Source: Elusimicrobiota bacterium
GTDB taxonomy: Bacteria; Elusimicrobiota; Elusimicrobia; UBA1565; UBA9628
Direction: 5' to 3'
Length of the DNA: 64,000 nucleotides
Assembly: GCA_016218545.1 (NCBI GenBank)
Contig: JACRDQ010000036.1
Span: forward strand, 361,627-425,626
Shown: positions 36,458 through 43,922 of the stretch, in pieces
Layout: the number at the start of each line of letters is the position of its first letter
Numbering within the stretch: position 1 is the stretch's first letter
Position numbers and translations under genes: made by a program
The notes under the pieces: model-generated
The model's input: only the letters and a program-made list of their open reading frames with translations
Database searches by the model: none
Told to the model about the DNA's origin: nothing

Positions 36458-38730
36458 TCAAGCCTCGCCATGAAGTCCAGATGAGCGCGGAGGAAGTTGC
36501 CGGGCACCTTCATCCCGTCGTAGGGGATCCAGGCGAAAGGCACCTCGATGCCCTCGAGGATGTGCCCCACCGCGTGGGAGAACTCTCCCAGCCGGGCGGT
36601 GAGCTTGGAGGACGAGGGCGGCCCCACCACGAGGGCCGCGTCCGCCCCGGCCTTGCGGCACATCTCGCCGATCTGGAACGGGACGCCCAGCGGCTGGTCC
36701 GCGTCGTAGCTGCCGAAGAGGACGTGCTTATAGGACGCGGCGATCCGGTTCTTGGCCGCGCAGTCGTAGAACCGGTCGCTGACGAAGGAAGCGAAGGCCT
36801 CGGTCCCTTTCGGGAAGACGAACGCGAGGTTCAAGGGGTCGGCGCCGGGCGCGGGCGCGGGTTTCTGCCGCACGGCCTCCACTTCCTGGGCCGTCGGGAT
36901 CTCCTTGGCGTCCTCGGCCGGGTCGCCGGGGAAGAGGAGCTGCAGGACCTTGTCGAAGCTCGCGGGCACGTCCTGGGCCTCGAGGAGGCTGCGCAGCGTG
37001 ACGAACCTCCGGGTCCAGCGCGAGAGCTCGGCGTAGTTCTTTCCCAGACGGGTGACGAAGAGGCCGACCTCGTCGTTGGTGAGCTCCGCCTTGTGGCGGC
37101 TGAACGAGGAGAGCACCATGTCCTTCTGAGATTCGCCGCTGGCCAGCTTCATGTCCACGGACCAGCCCTTGCGCAGCGAGATCTTCAGGCTCTCCTCCAG
37201 CGAGCCCAGGGCCCGTGCCGGGTAGAAGGAGGTGAGCACGACCTGCAGGCTGCGGCTGAAGAAGAGGGCGAAGATCTTGGCCAGGGACGCCTTGTTCTCG
37301 TCCGTCACGTTGAGGAGGTGGAGGTCGTCGACCAGGAGGGCCTTGGAGTCGGCGAAGCGCTTCTCGAGCTCCGGGTACTTGCCCTCCTCGAGGCTGCGGC
37401 CCACGGCATGGGCCAGGCGCACGCCCGAGGTCAGGAGCACGCCGCCGCCGAGGGCCTTCTCCAGGCCCGTGCCGATGGCCCGGATCATATGCGACTTGCC
37501 CACGCCGGAAGGGCCGAAGATGAAGAGCGGGTTGTACATGTTGCCCGGCGCGCCCACCACCGAGGCCGCGGCAGCGTGGCTGAAGCGGTTGAATGGCCCG
37601 ACCAGGATGTTCTCGAGGTCGGTCTTCTCCTCGAGGCCCATGCCGACCCCCCAGAGGGGCTTGGGCGTGCGGCCGGGCCGCGTCAGGGACACCGCTGGAG
37701 CCAGGGCCGAGCCCGGCTGGCCGGCAGGCGCGGCCTGAGCAGGCGGTTGAGCCGACGCAGGAGCCGGCGGGGCAGCGGCGGCCCCGGACCCGGGGGAGGA
37801 CATGGCCTCGGGGCTGAGCAGGGGCGGACCAGGAGGAGGCGCTCCAGGAGTCGGGGGCATGGGGGCCCTGCCCCCGGTGGGAGTCGGTGTGGGAGCGGGT
37901 GCGGGCGCCTGCGCTGCAAGGGTCTGGCCTGCCAGGGCAGGCAGTTCCGGCCCCGCCAGGAACGGCTGGGGCGAGGACGGCACCGCCACCGGAGCGGTCT
38001 TGACCGGCTCAGCCGCATCAGTGGGCTGCGTCAAAGGGAGCTGTTCGATGACCGGGGCCGGGACCACGGGCTGGCTGGGAAAGCCGAACGGAAGGGGAGC
38101 AGGAGGCTGGGCCACGGTAGGCGGCGGGGTCAGCACCGGAAGTTCGGGAGCCGGCGCAGGAGCAGGCGTGGGCGCGGGAGCGGGAGCGGGCTGCGGAGGC
38201 TGGGTCTGGATCTGCGTCTCCATGGCAGAGGCCGGGAGCGGCGCGGGAGCGGGTTCAGCCTGGCTGGGAAAACCGAACGGAAGGGGAGCAGGAGCCTGAG
38301 CAGGGGGAGTCTGCGACTCCGGGAACTGAACCATGGTGGGAGGAGGGGTCAGCACCGGGAGTTCGGGAGCGGGCGCGGGAGCAGGCACAGGCGTGGGCGC
38401 GGGCTGCGGAGGCTGGGCCTGGATTTGCGTCTCCACGGCAGAGGCCGGGAGCGGCGCCGGAAGCTCGGGCTGGGCCTGCGGAGCCGGGCCCTTTCCCGGA
38501 GCGAGCTCGGTGAGCATGCCGGTCAGCTTGCCGAGCTCGACTTGGTCGAGATACGAGATGAAGAGCTGGAAGTTGAACCCTTCGCTGCTGTCCGTCCTGC
38601 GCGGCCTGCCGCACTTGGACCCGAACTCCCGGATCACTGCCAGGATGTCCTTGAGGTCCCCCTTGAACAACAGAGCATAGCGGCAGGGGTCCTTCTCGGT
38701 CGGGACAGCCTCGATCGCCCACTTCTCCAT
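36454..38730 (-). CDS. DnaA-like AAA+ ATPase with long Pro-rich region
   Basis: 758 residues. A conserved N-terminal domain occupies about 1-75 (YALLFKGDLKDILAVIREFG); about 80-345 is Pro/Ala-rich. The AAA+ core at about 368-600 opens like DnaA (LENILVGPFNRFSHAAA, then MYNPLFIFGPSGVGKSHMIR, Walker A 406-413) with Walker B ALLVDDLH (464-471) and sensor-like LTSFYPARAL. The DnaA DNA-binding helix-turn-helix is absent. Instead a C-terminal Rossmann-like domain (about 640-758) ends in AHLDFMARLE. It is therefore not the replication initiator. Its place between a PilT-linked Pro-rich protein and a kinase suggests control or positioning of the pilus or motility machinery; this is inference. Confidence 0.88.
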   Translation of the reverse strand: MEKWAIEAVPTEKDPCRYALLFKGDLKDILAVIREFGSKCGRPRRTDSSEGFNFQLFISYLDQVELGKLTGMLTELAPGKGPAPQAQPELPAPLPASAVETQIQAQPPQPAPTPVPAPAPAPELPVLTPPPTMVQFPESQTPPAQAPAPLPFGFPSQAEPAPAPLPASAMETQIQTQPPQPAPAPAPTPAPAPAPELPVLTPPPTVAQPPAPLPFGFPSQPVVPAPVIEQLPLTQPTDAAEPVKTAPVAVPSSPQPFLAGPELPALAGQTLAAQAPAPAPTPTPTGGRAPMPPTPGAPPPGPPLLSPEAMSSPGSGAAAAPPAPASAQPPAQAAPAGQPGSALAPAVSLTRPGRTPKPLWGVGMGLEEKTDLENILVGPFNRFSHAAAASVVGAPGNMYNPLFIFGPSGVGKSHMIRAIGTGLEKALGGGVLLTSGVRLAHAVGRSLEEGKYPELEKRFADSKALLVDDLHLLNVTDENKASLAKIFALFFSRSLQVVLTSFYPARALGSLEESLKISLRKGWSVDMKLASGESQKDMVLSSFSRHKAELTNDEVGLFVTRLGKNYAELSRWTRRFVTLRSLLEAQDVPASFDKVLQLLFPGDPAEDAKEIPTAQEVEAVRQKPAPAPGADPLNLAFVFPKGTEAFASFVSDRFYDCAAKNRIAASYKHVLFGSYDADQPLGVPFQIGEMCRKAGADAALVVGPPSSSKLTARLGEFSHAVGHILEGIEVPFAWIPYDGMKVPGNFLRAHLDFMARLE
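38071..38451 (-). repeat. Imperfect duplication inside the DnaA-like gene
   Basis: Two segments, 38451-38260 and 38241-38071, encode near-identical Pro-rich blocks that each run from LPASA(V/M)ETQIQ through PELPVLTPPPT to PLPFGFPSQ. The copies differ by short insertions. This is a tandem duplication of about 60-65 residues in a disordered linker. Confidence 0.75.
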
Positions 38731-38732
38731 CG

Positions 38733-39773
38733 CTACATTTCCGAGGGACGCAGCATGACGTCCACAGCCAAGTCGCGGACGACCGCGGCCTTCTGCACGT
38801 CCGCTGGCAGGATGGCGACGAGCTTGAGCTTGGGACCCGCACAGGCCTTGGAGAACTCCAGGATCTTGCCTGCCTTGGGGTCAGGCACCACGGCCACGAC
38901 CAGGACGGCCTTGAGGCTGTTGAGCTTCTGGACCATGGCCGGAACATCGGCGCTCTCGTCGATCTGAGCGAGGAGGACCTTCCTGGTGAAGAGGGGCTTC
39001 TTGGAGACGCTCCCGATGCTCTCGTCGAGGCCCCGCATGAGGGTATCGAGCTCCCTCTTGTTCTGGGGGGCGAAGAGGTAGCCGACCCGCCGGATCTGGC
39101 TCTTCGGAGCGTCCGGAGGGACCGTGTCCACGATCTCATCCCCGCCGGCCGGAGGCGGCGTCACGGCAGGAGGCGCCGCGGCCGGAGGAGGGGTCGCCGG
39201 GACCTGCGGCTTGGACGCCGCCGCGACAGGCGGCACGGCGGCCGGAGGAGGCGTCGCCGGGACCTGCGGCTTGGGCGCCGCCGCGACAGGCGGCACGGCG
39301 GCCGGAGGAGGCGTCGCCGGGACCTGCGGCTTGGGCGCCGCCGCGACAGGCGGCACGGCGGCCGGAGGAGGCGTCGCCGGGGTCTGCGGTTTAGGCGCCG
39401 CAGGGACCGGCGCGGGAGCCGGAGGCGCGGAGGCCGGGGGCCTGGACGCCGGAGGAGTCGAGGCAGGGGCCTTGGGCGGAGCAGAGACCGGAGGCGGAGG
39501 AGCCTTGACCGTTGGAGCTTGCGGCGGAGGCGCTTTGGCCGGAGCCGGGGGAGGCGGAGGAGCCTTGGCCGGGGCAGGAGGAGCCGGCGGCGCTTTGGCC
39601 GGCACCGTGGGAACGGGAGGCTGCGTCGGAGGAGGCACGGCCGCGCCCAACCCCGAGGCCAGGTCGCTCCCGGGGACCGCTGGTCCTGGCCCGGCGCCGG
39701 AGAGTATCTGGTCCAGGCCGGAGAGGATCTCCTGGACCTTGTCCTCGTTGCTCTTCTCTGGGACGTCAGCCAT
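38733..39773 (-). CDS. Pro-rich repeat protein between pilT and the DnaA-like gene
   Basis: 346 residues. A short acidic N-terminus (KSNEDKVQEILSGLDQIL) is followed by about 175 residues dominated by Pro, Ala and Lys with 20-residue repeats of PPVAAAPKPQVPATPPPAAV, and then a C-terminal globular domain of about 120 residues (RRVGYLFAPQNKRELDTLMR, KAVLVVAVVPDPKAGKILEF). That domain looks Rossmann-like and recalls the C-terminal domain of the downstream DnaA-like protein. Its start overlaps the pilT stop by 8 bp and its stop is 2 bp before the next start. An adaptor linking PilT and the AAA+ protein is a reasonable guess; nothing in the sequence proves it. Confidence 0.82.
   Translation of the reverse strand: MADVPEKSNEDKVQEILSGLDQILSGAGPGPAVPGSDLASGLGAAVPPPTQPPVPTVPAKAPPAPPAPAKAPPPPPAPAKAPPPQAPTVKAPPPPVSAPPKAPASTPPASRPPASAPPAPAPVPAAPKPQTPATPPPAAVPPVAAAPKPQVPATPPPAAVPPVAAAPKPQVPATPPPAAVPPVAAASKPQVPATPPPAAAPPAVTPPPAGGDEIVDTVPPDAPKSQIRRVGYLFAPQNKRELDTLMRGLDESIGSVSKKPLFTRKVLLAQIDESADVPAMVQKLNSLKAVLVVAVVPDPKAGKILEFSKACAGPKLKLVAILPADVQKAAVVRDLAVDVMLRPSEM
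39181..39420 (-). repeat. 60-bp tandem repeat, about 3.7 copies
   Basis: Four consecutive 60-bp units start at 39181, 39241, 39301 and 39361. The second and third are identical, the first differs at a few bases and the fourth diverges in its second half. The unit is in frame and encodes a 20-residue Pro/Ala repeat, so copy-number change would not shift the frame. Confidence 0.95.
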
Positions 39774-40887
39774 TGAAGGTCTGGTTGATGGGGTTGTCGG
39801 CCATCTGCTGGCCCACCGCCAGGTTCTTGAGCTTGAGCGAGACGTCCTCGGGGTTGTTGGAGTTCTCGATCACCGTGGTCTCGTCGATCTTCCCCTCGGC
39901 GTAGAGCCTCAGCAGGTCCTGGTCGAAGGAGTGCATGCCGTAGTAGGCGCCGTTCTCGATGATCTTGTAGACCTCGGAGGTCTTGCCCTCCACGAGGTGC
40001 CGGCGGATGACGCTGTTGACGATGAGGATCTCGGTGGCGGGATAGCGGCTCTTGTGGTCCTTCGAGATGACGAGTCGCTGGCCGATGACGCCCTTCAAGG
40101 TGTTGGCGATCTGCTGGCGCACCTGGTTGTGCTGGTGCACGGGGTGGGCGTCCACGATGCGGTCCACGGTCTGCGACGAGTTCATGGTGTGGATGGTCGA
40201 GAGGACCAGGTGCCCGGTCTCGGCGGCGTTCAAGGCCGCGGCCATGGTTTCATGGTCCCGCATCTCGCCGATGACCACGACGTCCGGGTCCTGGCGCAGG
40301 ATGTGCTTCAAGGCCGTGGAGAAGCACTTGGTGTCCTTGCCCACCTCGCGCTGGACGATGGTGGACTTGGAGTCCGCGTGGTAGAACTCGATGGGGTCCT
40401 CGACCGTGATGACGCGATACTGGCAGTTGTTGTTGAGGTGGTGGACGAAGCTGTTGAGGGTGGTGGTCTTGCCCGCGCCCGTGACGCCCGCGAAGAGGAT
40501 CAGGCCCCGGCTCTCGCCCGCGAGCTTCTTCAGCGGGGCCGTGGGCAGGTTGAGCTCCTCGAAGGTGCGGAGCTTGACCGGCACCACCCGCAGGGTCAGG
40601 CCGATGGTGCCTTTCTGGCGGAAGACGTTGACGCGGAAGCGCGAGATGTTCTCGAGGCTGTAGGCGATGTCGAGCTCCATCTCCTTCTCGAATTCCTCCT
40701 GCTGGGTCTTGTTCATCAACTGGTAGGCCGCGGTCTTGATGTCGTCGGCCGTGAGCTTGGGCAGGTTCGTGGCCGGGATCATCATGCCGTGGAACCTCAG
40801 GGCGGGATGGGAATCCGCCTTGAAATGGATGTCCGAGATATCCTTCTGGATCATCAATTTAAGAAGGGCATTGACGTCGATGGCCAT
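39766..40887 (-). CDS. pilT: Type IV pilus retraction ATPase (PilT/PilU)
   Basis: 373 residues, cytoplasmic secretion-type ATPase that powers pilus retraction and twitching. The N-terminal PAS-like domain includes DISDIHFKADSHPALRFHG. The core has Walker A GVTGAGKTT (134-142), the Asp box ITVEDPIEFYH, Walker B VVVIGEMRD (203-211) and the His box GHLVLSTIHT (225-234). The C-terminus is longer than in typical PilT and lacks an obvious AIRNLIRE-type motif; it carries HSFDQDLLRLYAEGKI in its place. A GGAGG-type site precedes ATG 40887. No pilin or platform genes are in the window. The gene heads a coupled cluster of five. Confidence 0.94.
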   Translation of the reverse strand: MAIDVNALLKLMIQKDISDIHFKADSHPALRFHGMMIPATNLPKLTADDIKTAAYQLMNKTQQEEFEKEMELDIAYSLENISRFRVNVFRQKGTIGLTLRVVPVKLRTFEELNLPTAPLKKLAGESRGLILFAGVTGAGKTTTLNSFVHHLNNNCQYRVITVEDPIEFYHADSKSTIVQREVGKDTKCFSTALKHILRQDPDVVVIGEMRDHETMAAALNAAETGHLVLSTIHTMNSSQTVDRIVDAHPVHQHNQVRQQIANTLKGVIGQRLVISKDHKSRYPATEILIVNSVIRRHLVEGKTSEVYKIIENGAYYGMHSFDQDLLRLYAEGKIDETTVIENSNNPEDVSLKLKNLAVGQQMADNPINQTFNG

Positions 40888-40935
40888 GGCGACCTCCGAA
40901 ATGGAAAAGCTAACAGCTTCGCGGACGCGGGACCG

Positions 40936-41256
40936 TCACTCCTTGACTATACATATTCCTCTGAGCACCAACCAATCGAGCGCCAGAGGACTCAGGATCG
41001 CGTCCTTGGGTATTTTAAGCTGTTGGGAGTGGGGAGTCAATCTCCTCTTGACGTCGTACTCGGACAGGAAGAGCCGGGCGGCCCCTGTCGGATGGGGCCG
41101 GGCCCCGGAAGGAGGGGCGGGAGGGAGCCCGTGCGGGGCCTGGCTTCGGGAAGCCAGGCCCCCTCCGAGGAAGGAAGACGACGACCCTCCGAGGACCTGG
41201 CTTCCCGAAGCCAGGCTCTCCAGGATGATGTCGACGAGGTCGTCGCGCGTCAGCAC
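40936..41256 (-). CDS. Microcompartment-associated protein with EutT N-terminal-like domain
   Basis: 106 residues from GTG 41256, which overlaps the BMC-H stop by one base. Residues 1-16 ([16 protein letters not shown]) form an amphipathic helix like the encapsulation peptides of the cargo enzymes in this operon. A Gly/Ser-rich linker is encoded by palindromic repeats. The C-terminal 45 residues (LFLSEYDVKRRLTP, then LKIPKDAILSPLALDWLV) align by eye with the N-terminal region of EutT cobalamin adenosyltransferases (FITExxLRxxx, LPADxxLTPSARELL), but the catalytic adenosyltransferase domain is absent. It is the last gene of the operon. Adaptor or scaffold role is inferred. Confidence 0.75.
   Translation of the reverse strand: MLTRDDLVDIILESLASGSQVLGGSSSSFLGGGLASRSQAPHGLPPAPPSGARPHPTGAARLFLSEYDVKRRLTPHSQQLKIPKDAILSPLALDWLVLRGICIVKE
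41135..41215 (-). repeat. Two palindromic hairpins within a coding linker
   Basis: A palindrome at 41135-41162 has 13-bp arms (GGGGCCTGGCTTC with GAAGCCAGGCCCC). A second at 41196-41215 shares the core CCTGGCTTC/GAAGCCAGG. Each lies next to a copy of CCTCCGAGGA. Together they encode the Gly/Ser-rich linker of the 106-residue protein. Confidence 0.8.
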
Positions 41257-41555
41257 TATTTCTCGACGCGGATCGAGATCTGGGTCAGGTACTTCTCGAG
41301 GTCCTCGTGCGGCCGGGGGATGACGTGGACGCTGACGAGCTCGCCCACCTTCTGGGCCGCGGCTGCCGCGGCCTCGATGGCCGCGCGCACCGCGCCGACC
41401 TCGCCCCGGCAGAGCGTGGTCACCAGGCCCGAGCCGATGCGCTCGTAGCCCAGGAGCCTGACCTTGGCCGACTTGGCCATCGCGTCGGAGGCCTCGATCA
41501 TGCCCACGAACCCCTTGGTCTCCACCATCCCCAGCGCTTCTTTGACTTCCGCCAT
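41256..41555 (-). CDS. BMC-H hexameric shell protein
   Basis: 99 residues, one BMC domain of the PduA/EutM type: [40 protein letters not shown] and [20 protein letters not shown], ending in [13 protein letters not shown]. The pore loop region RIGSGLVT is close to the KIGSGLVT of PduA-type hexamers. It packs as hexamers forming the facets of the shell. Second BMC-H of the operon; similar to the one at 46445-46741, but with a Cys (TTLCRGE) after the pore loop. Confidence 0.95.
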   Translation of the reverse strand: MAEVKEALGMVETKGFVGMIEASDAMAKSAKVRLLGYERIGSGLVTTLCRGEVGAVRAAIEAAAAAAQKVGELVSVHVIPRPHEDLEKYLTQISIRVEK

Positions 41556-41593
41556 GTTGTGTTCCTCCCGATGTATGCGTCCAGCCGGCGAGC

Positions 41594-41896
41594 TCAGTTG
41601 TGCCGTTCCTCGCGGTCCTCATGACCGCGGCTTTCGCCCTCCATCTCCAGCACCGCGTTGCAGCGGCTGCAGCGCTTGGCCGGAGAGTAGGTCCGGATGC
41701 AGTGGTCCTCCTGCGGCCACCATTCCTCGAAGAACATCTCCGCCTTGCGCTGGCAGCGCAGGCAGTAGCGCTCCAGGGCCGCGCCGCAGCACGGGCAGAA
41801 CTTCGGGAATCCCTCGCCCTGGTGGTTGAGCGACCCGCAGACCCCGCACTGGATGTCGATGGACAACGTGAACTTGGCCGGCTCCTTCTTGCCCAT
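41594..41896 (-). CDS. Zinc-ribbon protein of the microcompartment operon
   Basis: 100 residues with four CxxC-type pairs in order: [23 protein letters not shown] and [10 protein letters not shown], which would give two zinc ribbons. Between the second and last lies an aromatic, acidic stretch ([19 protein letters not shown]). The tail is charged ([14 protein letters not shown]). It sits 1 bp before the deoC start region and upstream of BMC-H, in the middle of the operon, so it belongs to the microcompartment unit. No family name was recognised. Regulator, metal handling or cargo are all open. Confidence 0.82.
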   Translation of the reverse strand: MGKKEPAKFTLSIDIQCGVCGSLNHQGEGFPKFCPCCGAALERYCLRCQRKAEMFFEEWWPQEDHCIRTYSPAKRCSRCNAVLEMEGESRGHEDREERHN

Positions 41897-41897
41897 G

Positions 41898-42884
41898 TCA
41901 GTACCCCTTGCCCCCGCCTTCGGCGCCCGTGACGATGGCGACCGACGCGGAGGTGCCCAGGCGCGTGGCCCCGGCCTCGATCATGGCCTGGGCGATCTTG
42001 GCGTCCCGGATGCCGCCCGAGGCCTTGACCCCCATGCCCGGGCCCACGGTCTCGCGCATGAGGCGGACGTCCTCGACCGTGGCCCCTCCGGTGCTGAACC
42101 CCGTGGAGGTCTTCACGAAGTCCGCCCCGGCCTTCTTGGAGAGCAGGCAGGCGCGCACCTTCTCCTCCTTGCTCAACAGCGAGGTCTCCAGGATGACCTT
42201 GAGCACCCGGCCTCGGGTCGCCTCGCGCACGGCGCGGATGTCCTCGTAGACCGCCGCGTCGTTGCCGGACTTCAAGGCCCCGACGTTGATGACCATGTCG
42301 ATCTCATCGGCCCCGTTGGCGATGGCGTCGCGGGCTTCCACGGCCTTGACCGTGGAGGTCGTCGAACCCAGGGGGAAGCCGATGACCGTGCAGACCTTGA
42401 CCCCGGAGCCCCGCAGGAGCTGGGCCGAGAGGGCCGCGTAGCTCGGGTTGACGCAGACCGAGGCGAAGCAGTAGGTCCGGGCCTCCGCGCAGAGCTTGGC
42501 GATCTCCTCCTGGGTGGCGTTGGCCTTGAGCAGGGTGTGGTCCACCATGCGCGCGACCTTGGAGCACTGCTTGGTGGGCTGGCACACGCCGAGGCGGTCC
42601 GCGCCGCTCGACTGAAGCGGGCACTCGCCCGGCTCCGACTTGCCCCCGCACCCGCGGCAGCAGGAGCCGCCCTCGTCGGAGTCCTTGGGCAGGGGGGCCG
42701 TGCCGCCCTTGCCTTTGAACCCGAGGCTCCACTCGCTCGAGAAGACCTTGCCCGCGGTGCCGACCGTGGTGGTCACGGGCCTGGGGGGCTTCTCGCCCCC
42801 GGCTCGGTCGCCCTCGAGCAGGCCCTTGGCGGCCAGGGATCTGACGACCTCTTCGATGACTTTGCGCAGTTCTTGTTCACGCAT
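41898..42884 (-). CDS. deoC: Deoxyribose-phosphate aldolase with encapsulation peptide
   Basis: Cleaves 2-deoxyribose-5-phosphate to glyceraldehyde-3-phosphate and acetaldehyde through a Lys Schiff base. The 328 residues exceed the usual 220-260: residues 1-22 ([20 protein letters not shown]) are an amphipathic targeting helix, 23-60 a linker with a GDRAGG motif, and about 72-108 a Cys-rich insertion ([16 protein letters not shown] and onward). The aldolase core begins at [26 protein letters not shown] holds the catalytic Asp, [17 protein letters not shown] the Schiff-base Lys and VKASGGIRD the second Lys. It overlaps the upstream BMC-P gene by 8 bp. This is the signature enzyme of SPU-type microcompartments. 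Confidence 0.95.
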   Translation of the reverse strand: MREQELRKVIEEVVRSLAAKGLLEGDRAGGEKPPRPVTTTVGTAGKVFSSEWSLGFKGKGGTAPLPKDSDEGGSCCRGCGGKSEPGECPLQSSGADRLGVCQPTKQCSKVARMVDHTLLKANATQEEIAKLCAEARTYCFASVCVNPSYAALSAQLLRGSGVKVCTVIGFPLGSTTSTVKAVEARDAIANGADEIDMVINVGALKSGNDAAVYEDIRAVREATRGRVLKVILETSLLSKEEKVRACLLSKKAGADFVKTSTGFSTGGATVEDVRLMRETVGPGMGVKASGGIRDAKIAQAMIEAGATRLGTSASVAIVTGAEGGGKGY

Positions 42885-43170
42885 ATTTTTTCCTGCCCCC
42901 GCCCGAAGTGATGTAGTCCACCACGCCGCAGATCACGGTCCGCACCGGCGCCTTGGGGTCCCTCAGGATCCCGCGCGCCGAACCGCCCTCGTCGACCACC
43001 AGCACCACGCTCCCGGGCCCCGCGTCCACCCCGCCGTCCACGGCCATGACCGCGTTGCCCAGGGGAGCCTCGGTCATGGGGTCGATGGGCTGCACCAGGA
43101 GGAGCTTGCCCGCGACGTGGGGATGCTTGCGGGTCGCCCAGGTGTTGCCGATGACTTTGGCGATGATCAC
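42877..43170 (-). CDS. BMC-P pentameric vertex protein
   Basis: 97 residues from GTG 43170, preceded by AGGGGGGAAG. It has the EutN/CcmL fold pattern: [50 protein letters not shown] and a terminal [17 protein letters not shown] strand. Pentamers cap the vertices of the shell. The start overlaps the previous BMC-P stop (GTGA). It is the closest to consensus of the three BMC-P genes in the operon. Confidence 0.93.
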   Translation of the reverse strand: MIIAKVIGNTWATRKHPHVAGKLLLVQPIDPMTEAPLGNAVMAVDGGVDAGPGSVVLVVDEGGSARGILRDPKAPVRTVICGVVDYITSGGGRKKYA

Positions 43171-43475
43171 GCCGCTTCCCCCCCTCGACCGCCTCCCTCC
43201 CCCGCGGGGGGAGGGAAGTGACAGCCGTCCACGATGCCCACGATCGCCGCGTCCACGCAGGGCGCGTCGTCGAACGCGACGCTGGCGTCGCGCGAGGCCA
43301 CCCAGAAGACCTTCTCCGAGGCGCCCGCGCCCACGGCGTCGGCGGCCACGAACGGGTCGCCGCAGGGAGCGGAGTCCTCCCAGCGCAGGGGCTCGACCAG
43401 CAGGAACTTCTTGCCGTCCGCGCACGGGGTCTGGCGCGCGCAATAGACCCTGCCCACGATCCTTCCGAGTCTCAT
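43167..43475 (-). CDS. BMC-P pentameric vertex protein, divergent
   Basis: 102 residues from ATG 43475, overlapping the rpiB stop (ATGA). The EutN/CcmL pattern is present (MRLGRIVGRVYCARQTP, KFLLVEPLRW, AADAVGAGASEKVFWVASR, DAAIVGIVDG) but with five Cys residues and a Gly/Pro-rich tail ([15 protein letters not shown]) encoded partly by a CCTCCCCC-type palindrome. Several vertex paralogues in one operon are usual for this class. Confidence 0.9.
   Translation of the reverse strand: MRLGRIVGRVYCARQTPCADGKKFLLVEPLRWEDSAPCGDPFVAADAVGAGASEKVFWVASRDASVAFDDAPCVDAAIVGIVDGCHFPPPAGEGGGRGGEAA
43195..43215 (-). repeat. G/C palindrome at a BMC gene junction
   Basis: Nine-base arms (CCCTCCCCC with GGGGGAGGG) around a 3-nt loop, in the last codons of one BMC-P gene and about 25-45 nt before the next start. 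Similar palindromes lie at 46386-46404 and 47444-47468. Confidence 0.75.
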
Positions 43476-43921
43476 CTGCAGTACTTGGCCTCGATGGCCG
43501 CGATCTTCGCCAATCTGCCCGCGTGCCTTCCGCCCTCGAAAGGGGTCGCGAAGAAGACCTGGAGGATCTCGGCCAGGGCTACCTCGCCGTGGGTCTTGCC
43601 GCCCAGGCAGAGCACGTTGGCGTCGTCGTGCCCGGCCGCGAAGCGCGCGGCCACGGAGTTGTAGGCCGCGACCGCCCGCGCGCCCGGGACCTTGTTGGCG
43701 GCCAGGCACACCGCTCCGCCGAAGCCGTCCACGAGCACGCCCTTGTCGTACTCCCCCCGGGCCACGGCCTCGCCCACGAGCTGGGCGATGTCCGGGTAGT
43801 CCACGGACTCCTCGGAATAGCACCCGAAATCCGTCACCGCGTGGCCCGCCTTCTGCAGGAAACCCTTGACGAACTCCTTGGCCTTGAACCCGCCGTGGTC
43901 CGAGCCGATGACCAAGTTCAT
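43472..43921 (-). CDS. rpiB: RpiB-family sugar-phosphate isomerase, atypical active site
   Basis: 149 residues, family of ribose-5-phosphate isomerase B / LacA. Conserved parts are SDHGGFKAKEFVKGFL (substrate Asp-His), DYPDIAQLV, AANKVPGARAV, HDDANVLCLGGKTHG and FEGGRHAGR. Odd: the loop that in E. coli RpiB reads ICGTGVGISIAANK, with the catalytic Cys, here reads VDGFGGAVCLAANK, so Asp sits at the Cys position and a Cys lies seven residues later. Another catalytic base or another substrate is therefore possible. RpiB homologues accompany DeoC in SPU microcompartments. The ATG of the next BMC-P overlaps its stop. Confidence 0.9.
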   Translation of the reverse strand: MNLVIGSDHGGFKAKEFVKGFLQKAGHAVTDFGCYSEESVDYPDIAQLVGEAVARGEYDKGVLVDGFGGAVCLAANKVPGARAVAAYNSVAARFAAGHDDANVLCLGGKTHGEVALAEILQVFFATPFEGGRHAGRLAKIAAIEAKYCR

Positions 43922-43922
43922 C

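Noticed and set aside
34524..36461. N-terminal extension of the lipoprotein frame to 36461
   Set aside because: The upstream part is in the wrong frame of the kinase gene. The signal peptide with lipobox begins at GTG 34523.
36454..38730. Replication initiator DnaA
   Set aside because: The DNA-binding C-terminal domain is missing, a long Pro-rich region is present, and no DnaA boxes, dnaN or origin-like region are nearby.
34601..38967. Plus-strand open frames of 539 and 916 codons
   Set aside because: They are opposite the kinase and the DnaA-like gene and show no coherent protein features.
39181..39420. CRISPR array
   Set aside because: The 60-bp units are directly adjacent coding repeats without unique spacers.
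40888..40935. Short hairpin AAGCT-GTT-AGCTT between the microcompartment operon and pilT
   Set aside because: Only 5 bp with a weak T-tract; not enough for a terminator call.
39124..41448. A plus-strand open frame of 774 codons
   Set aside because: It mirrors the Pro-rich gene and pilT; the Gly/Ala runs are the complement of the Pro/Ala repeats.
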